Positions 41,771 through 50,595 of a DNA stretch of 64,000 bases are shown here, piece by piece. The translations under genes and the position numbers were made by a program. This DNA is from Desulforhopalus singaporensis (GTDB taxonomy: Bacteria; Desulfobacterota; Desulfobulbia; Desulfobulbales; Desulfocapsaceae). Each line of letters starts with the position of its first letter. Position 1 is the first letter of the stretch. The notes beneath the pieces were generated by a model. It worked only from the letters and a program-made list of their open reading frames with translations. It did no database searches and had not been told where the DNA came from. The stretch is taken from positions 37,072 to 101,071 of the forward strand of contig NZ_FNJI01000019.1 of NCBI RefSeq assembly GCF_900104445.1, written 5' to 3'.

Positions 41771-42209
41771 ATAATTCTTTTGTAGCTTCTGGATAGCGCC
41801 CGTCAAGGGCGAATACCACCAGCAGGAATGGGCGGTCCACCCGCTTGTGAACAAAAGGGCAGTGGGGAAGCCCCTTGGGAAGGAAAATGACGGTGGTGGT
41901 GTCGAAGACATGTACTTCGCCGTCGATATGAAATTCAATCTCTCCTCCAAGATCTCTTGGATTTTCAGGATCAGTACCGATAAAGCAGAGTACTTCGTCA
42001 AACTCGTGGGAATGTTCCCACTCCACCGGATCTGGTTCCGGCACTTCAAAGCGCCAGCCGATATCGACCACCACCGGAGAGTTTTTGACGATAGTGTTGT
42101 CGAGCCAGATCTCATCGGGAAAAGTCACCCCCTTGACGTTATCCACAGGATGGTAGTCAACGCAGACGACTTTTGGCTCACGGACGATTAAGCGGTCATG
42201 TTTACCCAT
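41769..42209 (-). CDS. Cupin-domain protein
   Basis: A 146-residue single-domain protein. The metal-site motif is visible as WEHSHEFDEVLCFIGTD (His-x-His-x3-4-Glu) and a later His in FLPKGLPHCPFVHKRV. The form HSHEFDEVLCFIGTDPENP is a recognisable uncharacterised cupin subgroup in anaerobes, but its role is not known to me. It lies between TRAP operon 2 and an outer-membrane protein gene, in the opposite direction to the former. An enzymatic role on the transported compound and a sensing role are both possible. Confidence 0.75.
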   Translation of the reverse strand: MGKHDRLIVREPKVVCVDYHPVDNVKGVTFPDEIWLDNTIVKNSPVVVDIGWRFEVPEPDPVEWEHSHEFDEVLCFIGTDPENPRDLGGEIEFHIDGEVHVFDTTTVIFLPKGLPHCPFVHKRVDRPFLLVVFALDGRYPEATKEL

Positions 42210-42249
42210 TTTCCCCTCCGAAAAGATTGATTTGTTATGGGTTGTATTG

Positions 42250-42315
42250 CACCGGCAGCTTTTTCCCTCCTTTTTCTAAACGGGAAAAAGAATTGTGGAA
42301 AAGGCTGCCGGCGCC
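42250..42315. terminator. Terminator-like hairpin between cupin and outer-membrane protein genes
   Basis: CCGGCAGC (42252-42259) pairs with GCTGCCGG (42304-42311), with T-run inside the left arm flank and an inner CTTTTTC/GAAAAAG stem. It can serve as end of the outer-membrane protein transcript on the minus strand. Confidence 0.5.
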
Positions 42316-42389
42316 TCTTTGCACAAAAGGCAGGGAATGAATCCGGTGTTATGGGTTTACGCCGACACCGGCCTGGAAAGGGATATTTT

Positions 42390-43262
42390 CTAAAATACCA
42401 TGGACAGTTTGATATAGGCGGAATCGCCTTCCGGGTAATTTTCAGAATCGATGTCATGCATCCAGCGCAATCCGATGCTGAGAGTGTCATTCACAAGATA
42501 CGTCAGGTTAGCACCAAGCTTGATATTCATGGGTTTGCTGTTGGGGATGGATTCGCCGCCGACTTCGGCATCACTCAGCCCTATCCAGTAGGCACCGTTG
42601 ATGCCGAAAATGAATTTTTCATTCAGGATGTAATGCACGACAGTTTCAAGCTCCAGGGCGTCGGAGTCGTCAAAATCGAGTTTGTCGCTTTCGGTGAACT
42701 GGAAGTAGTTGACGTTGAAATCGATGCCGAACTGGCTCGGGTACCAGGCCAACGCAAGCTGGTGCTGAAACCACCAGCCGTCCCTGCCGATATTAACGGC
42801 GTCGTTTTCGTTATATTTGCCCGTGGGTAGAAAGATAAATTCCCAGAATGAGATAAATATCTGGGATTCTTGGCTTTCATAGAGGTAGATAAAGGGGCTT
42901 AGGCCGATATCGCCAAGTCCGACTTCGCTGCTCGATGGGGCTCCTATTGCATTGTCACCGTCCAGGCTCAGGTGGACAATCGGAATGATCCCATTGATGC
43001 CATAGGAGTATCTATCGTCAATTTTACCGATGAAATAGACCGGACGAATTACGGCGCTGCTGGCATCAAGGCCAAAATCGTATTCCGTGCCGTTGTCATC
43101 GGTTACTTCAGGAAAATGGGAGTGACCGAAATATGAGACCAAGGCAAAAGTCCCGGGAGGCGCCGCCCCATTGTCGTATGGGTCGATGACATCGGCGGTG
43201 CCAGCAGTGGCGGAAAATAAAAGTGCTAGAAGCAAAAGTAAGAACACTGAAGGCTTTACCAT
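42390..43262 (-). CDS. Outer-membrane beta-barrel protein of the phenol-degradation MetA/SphA-like transporter family
   Basis: A 290-residue protein with a clear signal peptide (MVKPSVFLLLLLALLFSATAGTA), then a beta-rich chain of alternating polar and hydrophobic residues ending in Phe (YIKLSMVF), the usual signal for barrel insertion. Motif-like parts are GLGDIGLSPFIYLY, WEFIFLPTGKYNENDAVNIGRDGWWFQHQLALAWYP and LGANLTYLVNDTLSIGLRW, which resemble the MetA-pathway phenol-degradation family. Members are thought to be channels for aromatic or other hydrophobic substrates. It is divergent from the sigma-54 activator gene region and may supply outer-membrane passage for a TRAP ligand. Function is by family resemblance only. 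Confidence 0.72.
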   Translation of the reverse strand: MVKPSVFLLLLLALLFSATAGTADVIDPYDNGAAPPGTFALVSYFGHSHFPEVTDDNGTEYDFGLDASSAVIRPVYFIGKIDDRYSYGINGIIPIVHLSLDGDNAIGAPSSSEVGLGDIGLSPFIYLYESQESQIFISFWEFIFLPTGKYNENDAVNIGRDGWWFQHQLALAWYPSQFGIDFNVNYFQFTESDKLDFDDSDALELETVVHYILNEKFIFGINGAYWIGLSDAEVGGESIPNSKPMNIKLGANLTYLVNDTLSIGLRWMHDIDSENYPEGDSAYIKLSMVF

Positions 43263-43897
43263 GAAATTTCTCCTTGATTGTCGAAAATTTTGATAAGAAC
43301 ATCCCTGTATGCATAATGTCTGCAGTAGGGATAGGCCAAAACACTTCTGTCACCGGTGAGCTACAGGAACGGGTTCAGCAAGATAAGTGCCAAGCCCGGC
43401 AATAAAACGTGAAGGTTGCAGGGTGTGGGGGATGGGGGAGGAATAGGGGGGCAATGGCAACCTCCGACCGCAGCGGTATGATCCGGAATCTGTTGAAAAC
43501 GGTTATTTTCGCCCGATTTGACGCATAATCGCGCTTTTGGAAAAAGAGCTTTGTAAACAGCGAGTTATGGTTGTTTTTTCGATATGGAGGGCGGTTTTGC
43601 CCCGCAGTCGTTTCTTTGGTCCAGGGTGGTGCCTGGTTCCGAAACGGGTCATTTGTTACCCTGATTGTACCTCTATCGCGCATTAAGCGCTTGCTTGCAG
43701 ACCAGAAATGTTGAACAATGAACCGAGGCAAAACCACGTGTATTATATAACGTCTGCACCGATGAGAATCGAAGATGGGAATTTGTGGTCGGTGCTGGTC
43801 TGGAATTTGCTGCTTCTAATGAAGAGATATGGTGCCTGACGTGTTGAGGTATTATCCGCGAGGTGAAATTGTCCAAGGTTTGCTGCAGGAGGATATG
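43263..43897. other. Intergenic region before the sigma-54 activator
   Basis: About 635 bp between divergent genes with no reliable gene. It holds a sigma-54 promoter candidate at 43796-43811 facing the activator. The sequence around 43679-43690 (GCGCATTAAGCGC) is a near-palindrome that could be an activator-binding site. Confidence 0.4.
43796..43811 (+). promoter_or_regulatory. Sigma-54 promoter candidate of the activator gene
   Basis: TGGTCTGGAATTTGCT with exact GG-N10-GC spacing and TTGCT -12 element, 87 bp before the chosen start. It shares TGGTCT with the site of TRAP operon 2. The expected transcript begins near 43822. Confidence 0.6.
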
Positions 43898-46267
43898 ATG
43901 ACTAAAACGCAACTATCGTCTGAACTTGGAATTTGGCAAGATGAAGGGAAAGCGAAAACAGTTGAGATACAGCGATTGACCAGCGCTCTGCAGGAAAGCG
44001 AGGACCGATACAGCAGGATGCTGGACAACCTGAAAGAAGAGTTCCTCTTTTATCGTCACGACGTAAACGGGAGATTTACCTATATAAGTCCTTCCTACAT
44101 CAATATCCTCGGATTTGGACCAGAGGAATATATTGGCCTGGCCGCCTCGGATCTATGGTCGCCCCATCCGATGAACAAGGCGGCGGAAAGGGCCACCAGG
44201 CTTTCCTGCCAGGGCGTTCGGCAGCCGCCATACGAGATGGAAATTTACCATAAAAGCGGAGCATTGCTGAGGTTTATAACTATCGAGACCCCTATATTTG
44301 ACGAAAACGGCAGGGTAATCGCCGTTGAGGGAACGGCCAGGGATATCACTGAAAAAAGAAAGATCGAGGATCAGCTCGATAAATACCGGGTAATGCTGGA
44401 AGATCTGGTACAGCAGCGTACCCTGGAGCTTGAGGTTTCGCAAAAACAGCAGGAGGATATTATAGAATTTTTACCCTATCCTATTTTTGTAGTCGACAGG
44501 GGCGGCAGGATCATCGCCTGGAACAGGGCGATGGTCACCATGACCGGTATCGAAAAGACAGCTGTTATTGGCCAGAATTACCAGTTATGGCTGGGTAAAT
44601 TCTATGATCCCTCCGATCCGATCCTGGTCAGGATGATCCTGGACGGCTGGTACGATCCCGAAGCGGTATCGGCCCAAAAGAGGCAGCGCCTGCTGCAGGA
44701 GCATAATATTAGAATCGAAAACAACAAGGTTATGGCCGAACGCAAAGTCGATTCTCTTCAGGGGAAAGATGGAGGGTATATCTGGATTACCGCCGGACCA
44801 ATCCTTGATCGTGACGATAAGATCATCGGCGCCATCGAGGCCATCCGCGATGTAACTGAGATTAAAAAGGCTGAAAAACGTATTGTGCAAAGTGAACGTC
44901 GCTTGCACACCCTGATGAACAATCTGCCTGGGATGGCATATCGCATTTCAAGATCGGAAAATGCATGGAAGGTAGATTTTGTCAGCAACGGTTGTCTGCA
45001 GATTTTTGGTAGGGACGCTTCCTATTTTATCGGCAAAAAACTAGATGAACTGATGCACCTGATTCATCCTGATGATTTACCAAAAATGCAGAAGCAGGCG
45101 GGAATAGCAGTGGAAAATGGCATTCCTTTTCAATGTGAATACCGGATACTGAGCGGATCGACAGAGACCAAGTGGGTATTCGACAAGGCCGAAATTCTTG
45201 TGAACACGGAGCATGACGGGAGTGTGGTGGAAGGCTTTATGGCGGACTTCACCATGTTCAAGAATTTGGAGAAAAAACTCCGCAGTGAGAATCTGCTGCT
45301 GAGGTCGACTATCAGGGATCGTTATAAATTCAAAAATATCATCGGAAACTGTCAGGCAATGCAGGACGTTTTCGAACTCATCGTCAAAGCGGCAACCACC
45401 GATGACAACGTTTTTGTCTTCGGTGAATCAGGCACCGGCAAGGAACTTGTAGCCCATGCCATTCACGAGGCGAGCGAGCGAAAGGAGAAAAATTTTGTTG
45501 CCGTCAACTGTGCAGCCATTCCGGAAAGTCTGATAGAAAGCGAGTTCTTCGGTACCGCCAAGGGCGCATATACCGGCGCCAACGCAGACAAGCAGGGATA
45601 TCTCGAAGTGGCTGACGGAGGCACGCTGTTTCTTGACGAGATAGGCGATATCAGTCCGAATCTTCAGGTAAAGCTGCTTCGCGCAATTGATGGAGGCGGG
45701 TTTTCCCCTATTGGCAGCAGGAGGTTGGTCCGCCCCAATTTACGTATTATTGCCGCATCCAACAAGGATCTCCAGAAAATGGTCGGTGCCGGCAATATCC
45801 GACAGGATTTTTTCTTCAGGATTCACGTTGTACCCATTCATCTGCCGCCTCTTCGGGAAAGAGGCGATGACATCTATATGCTGATCAATCATTTTCTCAA
45901 GAAATACGGAAGCTCGGAGACCATTGTTTCCCTTTCCCGCGATGAGCTGGAGACGCTAAAAAAATATCACTGGCCCGGAAATGTGCGGGAACTGCAGAAT
46001 GTACTGCGCCGTTTTATCACAATGAAAAACTTGCACTTCATGGAATTGCCAGGTTTGCAGGAAAAAACTGAGCCACAGCCTGAACCGGTGGAGCCGTTAT
46101 TGAAAGTCAAAGACCAGAATCTACGGGACACCATGCTGCAGGTGGAAAAAAAGGTTATCCGGCAGGCGCTTGACCAGACCCGGTGGAACAAGTCGAAAGC
46201 GGCCAAACTGCTCGGGGTGTCGCGTAAGACGCTGTTTCGAAAAATGAAAGCGTGTGGGTTGCAATAG
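43898..46267 (+). CDS. PAS-domain sigma-54-dependent transcriptional activator
   Basis: A 789-residue regulator. The N-terminal half holds three PAS domains (about residues 25-150, 165-315, 320-455; PAC ends such as GTARDITEKRK and EAIRDVTEIKKA). The central AAA+ domain has Walker A GESGTGKE (509-516), the sigma-54 contact loop GAYTGA (556-561, in place of GAFTGA) and Walker B GGTLFLDEIGD. The C-terminal Fis-type HTH is NKSKAAKLLGVSRKTLFRKMK. I choose ATG 43898 because AGGAGG lies 5 bp upstream; the frame is open to 43829. No receiver domain, so it probably senses a metabolite. Sigma-54-like promoters precede it and three neighbouring units, which it likely controls. Confidence 0.92.
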   Translation: MTKTQLSSELGIWQDEGKAKTVEIQRLTSALQESEDRYSRMLDNLKEEFLFYRHDVNGRFTYISPSYINILGFGPEEYIGLAASDLWSPHPMNKAAERATRLSCQGVRQPPYEMEIYHKSGALLRFITIETPIFDENGRVIAVEGTARDITEKRKIEDQLDKYRVMLEDLVQQRTLELEVSQKQQEDIIEFLPYPIFVVDRGGRIIAWNRAMVTMTGIEKTAVIGQNYQLWLGKFYDPSDPILVRMILDGWYDPEAVSAQKRQRLLQEHNIRIENNKVMAERKVDSLQGKDGGYIWITAGPILDRDDKIIGAIEAIRDVTEIKKAEKRIVQSERRLHTLMNNLPGMAYRISRSENAWKVDFVSNGCLQIFGRDASYFIGKKLDELMHLIHPDDLPKMQKQAGIAVENGIPFQCEYRILSGSTETKWVFDKAEILVNTEHDGSVVEGFMADFTMFKNLEKKLRSENLLLRSTIRDRYKFKNIIGNCQAMQDVFELIVKAATTDDNVFVFGESGTGKELVAHAIHEASERKEKNFVAVNCAAIPESLIESEFFGTAKGAYTGANADKQGYLEVADGGTLFLDEIGDISPNLQVKLLRAIDGGGFSPIGSRRLVRPNLRIIAASNKDLQKMVGAGNIRQDFFFRIHVVPIHLPPLRERGDDIYMLINHFLKKYGSSETIVSLSRDELETLKKYHWPGNVRELQNVLRRFITMKNLHFMELPGLQEKTEPQPEPVEPLLKVKDQNLRDTMLQVEKKVIRQALDQTRWNKSKAAKLLGVSRKTLFRKMKACGLQ

Positions 46268-46641
46268 CTACATATTGGGTCAATTCTGCTACTGCTGCGG
46301 ATTTGTTTAAAAAAAACAACTCATTACGAATGAAAATGCCGAAAAACGTGCAAAAATGACTCAATGATTTTTCCCATCCAGGCCGCTCGCATTGCTGCCG
46401 AGCAACCTCTTGCTGTTGTCCTGCCGTGAGTGTGCGGCCATCCTCTTTGTACTATCTTCCTGTCGGTTCGAGATACTCAAAATATTTCAATAGGTTAGGG
46501 TAACGCATTCCGGCGTCATTTTCGCCCCGGCCTTTACTTTTTGAAAAACGGCACCGTTGTTGCAACTCACCAAAACATAAAAAATAGTCCATGGCCGCGG
46601 TCGGGTCATGGTGAAAATTCCGCTTTTCTGGAGGACAGAAG
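46268..46641. other. Intergenic region before AOR 2
   Basis: About 370 bp without a gene. Contains the best sigma-54 promoter candidate of the window at 46549-46564. Several GCTGC/GCAGC-like repeats between 46285 and 46425 might be activator sites, but no clear palindrome stands out. Confidence 0.4.
46549..46564 (+). promoter_or_regulatory. Sigma-54 promoter of the AOR 2-aminotransferase 2 unit
   Basis: CGGCACCGTTGTTGCA: it matches the consensus TGGCAC-N5-TTGCA except for the first base, with exact GG-N10-GC spacing, 78 bp before the AOR start and directly downstream of the sigma-54 activator gene. Confidence 0.7.
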
Positions 46642-48351
46642 ATGGTCAAATTACTGAGGATCAGACTGGACACTAAGGAGTATAGCCTCAACAAAACCGA
46701 TGATAAATATCGAAATCTTGGTGGTCGTGGTCTTACGTCCCGGATCATTGCCCAGGAGGTTTCCCCGGACTGCGATCCGCTGGGACCCGCCAATAAGCTG
46801 GTTTTCTCTCCCGGAATTCTGGCCGGCTCAACCGTGCCCAACAGTGGCCGGCTTTCCATAGGGTCGAAAAGCCCGCTGACGCAAACGATAAAGGAGGCAA
46901 ACGCCGGGGGGGCGGCCGCCCACAAACTGGCGCGGCTGGGACTGCAGGCTATCGTCCTCGAGGGGAGCGGTGCAGCGTGGTCTGTTGTTAAAATAGATAA
47001 CAACGGGGTGACATTCGATTCAGCCGAATCCCTTGAAATGAAGGGGATAAATGCAACAATCGATTACTGCCGCGAACTGTATGGCGACAAATGTTGCGTT
47101 ATCGCCATAGGGCAGGGCGGCGAACTATGCCTTGGAGCTGCGGCCATAGCGGTGACTTCGCCGGATCATTTTCCCAGGATGGCCGGGAGAGGGGGGCTCG
47201 GGGCGGTTATGGGGGCAAAGAAGGTCAAGGCGATCGTTGTCGACGACACCGGATGCATGGCGCCCAGGCTGAAAAACCCGGCTCTGTTCAGCCAATCCGT
47301 AAAAGCCTTTACCCAGGGAATCACCGCCCATCCACTGGCTCAGGGACTGAATCGTTTCGGTACCCCCTTGCTGATAGGGATGATCAATGAAATGGGAGCA
47401 TTGACTACCAAGAACTATTCTCTTGGCAAGTTTGCCGGGGCGGAGAAGATCTCCGGTGAATGCATTGCCGACCTGCTTGATGCAAGAACGGGCGGTGAAA
47501 CCAGTCATCGCTGCATGACCGGCTGTGTCATGAGCTGCTCGAATATCTATACCGATCCTCAAGGAAAGGTCATCGTCTCAGGTCTTGAGTATGAAACCCT
47601 GGCGCTTATGGGTGCCAACTGCATGATTGATGATGTCGACATCATTGCCCGGATGAACGGGGTGTGCAACGATTACGGTTTAGACACAATGGATGTTGGC
47701 GGGGCGATCGGGGTTGCCATGGAGGCTAACCTGCTGTCCTGGGGGGACGGTCCCGCTGCTCTTAGGATGGTAGAGGATATCGTTTGCAACACCAAAAACG
47801 CCAGAATGATCGGCCACGGTTGCAGGTACACCGGTGAAAAACTTGGAGTAAACCGGATTCCCCATGTGAAGGGCCAGTGTCTGGCCGGTTATGATCCAAG
47901 GGTTCTCAAAGGAACCGGAACCACCTATGCAACCTCTCCCATGGGGGCGGATCATACCTGCGGCAATGCGATGCCCAGTCCCGCTAATCCCGCATACGAT
48001 CCTTCAGCACCCAAAGGACAGGCGCCGGTGTCCCAGTTTCTGCAGCGATATTTTGCTGCCATCGATACCCTGGGGCTCTGTCTGTTTGCTGCCCTGCCGC
48101 CGCTGGATAATCCGGATCTGCAGAAACATCTCATAGACTGTGCAGGCGCCGTCCTCGATGAATCCCTTGAGGAGCAGTACCTTATGCGGCTTGGCAAAAT
48201 GGTTCTGGATGAAGAACGAAAATTTAACCTAGCCGTTGGATTCACCGAAAAGGATGACAGGCTGCCGGAGTTTTTCAGGACCGAGCATTTGGAGCAGAAA
48301 GGCAGCAAATTCGATGTTACCGATGAAGAGCTCGATTCTGTCCATCGATAA
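46642..48351 (+). CDS. Aldehyde:ferredoxin oxidoreductase (tungsten AOR family), copy 2
   Basis: A 569-residue AOR-family protein, some 40 residues shorter than copy 1 and clearly diverged. Conserved blocks: NLGGRGLTSRII, CDPLGPANKLVFSPGILAGS, GRGGLGAVMGAKKVKAIVV. The [4Fe-4S] ligands read CMTGCVMSCSN (C-x3-C-x3-C, known from one AOR subgroup) with the fourth Cys in DTLGLCLFA. Copy 1 has the C-x2-C-x3-C form. The ATG has a GGAGGA site. A class III aminotransferase follows 132 bp later, repeating the gene pair at 7.3-10.8 kb, and a sigma-54 promoter precedes it. Probable role: oxidation of the aldehyde made by the partner aminotransferase. Confidence 0.9.
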   Translation: MVKLLRIRLDTKEYSLNKTDDKYRNLGGRGLTSRIIAQEVSPDCDPLGPANKLVFSPGILAGSTVPNSGRLSIGSKSPLTQTIKEANAGGAAAHKLARLGLQAIVLEGSGAAWSVVKIDNNGVTFDSAESLEMKGINATIDYCRELYGDKCCVIAIGQGGELCLGAAAIAVTSPDHFPRMAGRGGLGAVMGAKKVKAIVVDDTGCMAPRLKNPALFSQSVKAFTQGITAHPLAQGLNRFGTPLLIGMINEMGALTTKNYSLGKFAGAEKISGECIADLLDARTGGETSHRCMTGCVMSCSNIYTDPQGKVIVSGLEYETLALMGANCMIDDVDIIARMNGVCNDYGLDTMDVGGAIGVAMEANLLSWGDGPAALRMVEDIVCNTKNARMIGHGCRYTGEKLGVNRIPHVKGQCLAGYDPRVLKGTGTTYATSPMGADHTCGNAMPSPANPAYDPSAPKGQAPVSQFLQRYFAAIDTLGLCLFAALPPLDNPDLQKHLIDCAGAVLDESLEEQYLMRLGKMVLDEERKFNLAVGFTEKDDRLPEFFRTEHLEQKGSKFDVTDEELDSVHR

Positions 48352-48410
48352 TTGCCCAAAAAACCTTTTCGTGGTGGGCGCAAATTGATTCGACCGACCG
48401 AACTATAAAA

Positions 48411-48459
48411 CGAAAGTCGGACTTTATGGTAAGACCAGGCAAGTACCGCACCGACTTTC
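48411..48459 (+). repeat. 9-bp inverted repeat between AOR 2 and aminotransferase 2
   Basis: GAAAGTCGG (48412-48420) and CCGACTTTC (48451-48459) with a 30-nt loop, ending 15 bp before the ribosome site AAGGAGG of the aminotransferase. It may adjust expression of the second gene. Confidence 0.4.
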
Positions 48460-48483
48460 AACGAAATCAAGGAGGATGAAGGT

Positions 48484-49863
48484 ATGATAAGTGAACAGGA
48501 ACTAGCGAAACTATCCTATCCCGATGCACCGAAAATTGTCAGCGAAACTATACCCGGCCCGAAAGCACAGGAGAGCCTTGGGGAGTCCTTCGAGTTTGAA
48601 TCGATGGCCCGGGGCGGTGGACGGTTTCCTTTTGTGTTTTCCGAAGGAAAAGGCGCTACAGTCAGGGATCCCGACGGTAATGTGATGATAGATATCACCG
48701 CTGGCGTTGCCGTAAACTCCGTTGGGCGTTGCCATCCCCGCGTGGTGGAAACGATGAAAAACCAGATGGAAACGCTGATGCACGCAAGCGATATCTCCAA
48801 CGTCAAGCGTACCGAACTGGCTAAAAAGATATCGACGATAGCTCCTCCGGGCCTGCGCGACAACTGTGTCACCTATTTTACCCAGGACGGCAGCGGCGCC
48901 GTTGAGACCGCCCTCAAGTTCTGCCGGAAAATAACCGGGCGGACACAGGTCGTGGCGTTTCACGGTGCATATCACGGTGTCTGGATGGGAGGAAACTCAC
49001 TGACAACAGGTGATCAGTATCGCAAAGGGTATGGACCTTTTATCCCGGGAGTGATTCATCTTCCCTATCCATATTGCTATCGCTGCTGTTTCGGTCTTGA
49101 ATATCCGAGCTGCAATCTGCAGTGTGCAAAATATGTCGATTATGTCCTGAACACCCCGTATACAGGCGCCGATGATGTAGGCGCCCTGATCATAGAAGCG
49201 CAGCAGGGTGAGGGCGGCTACCTGCCACCTCCTCCGGGCTATCTGGAGATTGTTAAAAAGGCGTGCGAAAAGCATGGGGCGCTCTATATCTCAGACGAAG
49301 TCCAGGCCGGAGCCGGGCGCACCGGCAAAATGTGGTGTATCGAACATACCGAAGTGAAGCCCGATATGATCACCTGGGGGAAAGGGATGGGCGGCGACGT
49401 GCCCATGGCCGGCCTGACCATCAGAAAGGATCTGGCCGAGCAGATTGTCGATCATTCTCAGCCAAATACCTGGGCCGGCAATGCAGTGGCAAGTGCCGCG
49501 TGTCTGACCAACATCGAAATCCTGACCGAAAACGACCGGGCCCTGATTAACCGGGCGGCGGAGCTCGGTCGGGATATCAGGGAGATGATCCGTGAAGGCA
49601 GTAGCGATATCCGAGTGATCGGCGATGTCCGCGGTCGCGGATTAATGATCGGCATTGAGATGGTGGAAGACCGCGAAACACGCGCCCCCCTCGGCGGCGA
49701 CGGTGTCGGCCAGATTGTCATGGGCATGCTCAATCGCGGCATGCTGATGGTACCCTGCGGTCGCTTCGGCAATGTTTTCCGCTTTATGCCCCCGCTGGTG
49801 CTGACCCGCGACTATGCCCGCAAGGCTGTGGAAATACTACTTGAGGTGGCAAGACACGTGTAA
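48484..49863 (+). CDS. Class III PLP-dependent aminotransferase with Cys-rich insert, copy 2
   Basis: A 459-residue omega-aminotransferase. Seen: FTQDGSGAVETALKFCRK, the HGAYHGVWMGG loop, ISDEVQAGAGRTGKMW and the Schiff-base Lys300 in WGKGMGGDVPMAG. Like copy 1 it carries a Cys cluster, here Cys198, 201, 202, 210 and 214 in YCYRCCFGLEYPSCNLQC, at the same place in the fold. Otherwise the two are quite different, so the motif is old and probably functional. It is cotranscribed with AOR 2 under the sigma-54 promoter. Its amino donor is unknown; GABA, beta-alanine, taurine-like amines or ornithine-type substrates are the usual range. Confidence 0.88.
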   Translation: MISEQELAKLSYPDAPKIVSETIPGPKAQESLGESFEFESMARGGGRFPFVFSEGKGATVRDPDGNVMIDITAGVAVNSVGRCHPRVVETMKNQMETLMHASDISNVKRTELAKKISTIAPPGLRDNCVTYFTQDGSGAVETALKFCRKITGRTQVVAFHGAYHGVWMGGNSLTTGDQYRKGYGPFIPGVIHLPYPYCYRCCFGLEYPSCNLQCAKYVDYVLNTPYTGADDVGALIIEAQQGEGGYLPPPPGYLEIVKKACEKHGALYISDEVQAGAGRTGKMWCIEHTEVKPDMITWGKGMGGDVPMAGLTIRKDLAEQIVDHSQPNTWAGNAVASAACLTNIEILTENDRALINRAAELGRDIREMIREGSSDIRVIGDVRGRGLMIGIEMVEDRETRAPLGGDGVGQIVMGMLNRGMLMVPCGRFGNVFRFMPPLVLTRDYARKAVEILLEVARHV

Positions 49864-49872
49864 CTGCTAGCC

Positions 49873-49906
49873 AAAAGAGCCGCCTTGCAACCCTGGCGGC
49901 TCTTTT
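49873..49906. terminator. Bidirectional terminator between aminotransferase 2 and the TPR gene
   Basis: AAAAGAGCCGCC and GGCGGCTCTTTT form a perfect 12-bp stem around a 10-nt loop, with A-run and T-run on its flanks, so it works for both converging genes. Confidence 0.88.
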
Positions 49907-49912
49907 GGGCGG

Positions 49913-50419
49913 TTACTTGGTTTTTTGCACCCTGATAAATTGTTCGAGTTCTTCTGTCTCATCCGAACCAAGGTCCCTCAAGATCTTCAGGTGGGTCTCG
50001 GCCCTGGTGAATTCTCCCATCTCGGCGTAAGCCTCGCCGAGATATTCATGGGCTTGTGCAAGGTCCGGTTCGAGTTCTATCGCTTTTTTATAATGGCTGA
50101 CAGCTTTGTCGTATCTGCCAAGTTTGCGGTAACTGTAGCCCAGGTTGCTGTGTGCCTCGGCATAGGCGTCATCTATTTGTACCGCCTTTTCAAACTGCTC
50201 GACGGCTTCGGCGAACTGATGATTATCCAGGAACAGGTTGCCTTTTTTGAAAAAAATATCGGCGGCGAGTCTTTTGTCGTGGTCTGGTGCGCTTTTCTTC
50301 TGTACTTTGGAGGAAGTCCAGGCTGCTTCAGCCAGGGGGCCGGTTCCGCTGATTGGAACCCCTGTCAGCAAAACCAGCAGCGTAAAGAAAAGCAATGTCT
50401 GAAATGATATGGTCTTCAT
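49913..50419 (-). CDS. Periplasmic TPR-repeat protein
   Basis: A 168-residue protein with a signal peptide (SFQTLLFFTLLVLLTGVPISG, probably cleaved near residue 33) and three to four tetratricopeptide repeats: AADIFFKKGNLFLDNHQFAEAVEQFEKAV, AYAEAHSNLGYSYRKLGRYDKAVSHYKKAI and LAQAHEYLGEAYAEMGEFTRAETHLKIL are the visible units. TPRs bind protein partners. It stands alone, flanked by a terminator and by the divergent larE gene. No specific role can be given. Confidence 0.85.
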   Translation of the reverse strand: MKTISFQTLLFFTLLVLLTGVPISGTGPLAEAAWTSSKVQKKSAPDHDKRLAADIFFKKGNLFLDNHQFAEAVEQFEKAVQIDDAYAEAHSNLGYSYRKLGRYDKAVSHYKKAIELEPDLAQAHEYLGEAYAEMGEFTRAETHLKILRDLGSDETEELEQFIRVQKTK

Positions 50420-50595
50420 GGGAACACCTTCTGGTCGGATTTGGCGGGAAAAGTGGTCAAGCTCGCATAAAGAACAGTACGGCGGCCGGTGCCACTTTCT
50501 GAATGTTAACCACGAAAGTGTTTGCTGTCAGCACAGCGCAACAGGGACAACATAGGTGAGAAGGTGGCCGGAGGCAGAAGGAGGAGCTAACAAGC

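Noticed and set aside
46378..46400. A GG...TTGC arrangement near 46380 as a further sigma-54 promoter
   Set aside because: Spacing between GG and GC is 11 bp, which does not fit the strict 10-bp rule; the site at 46549 fits.
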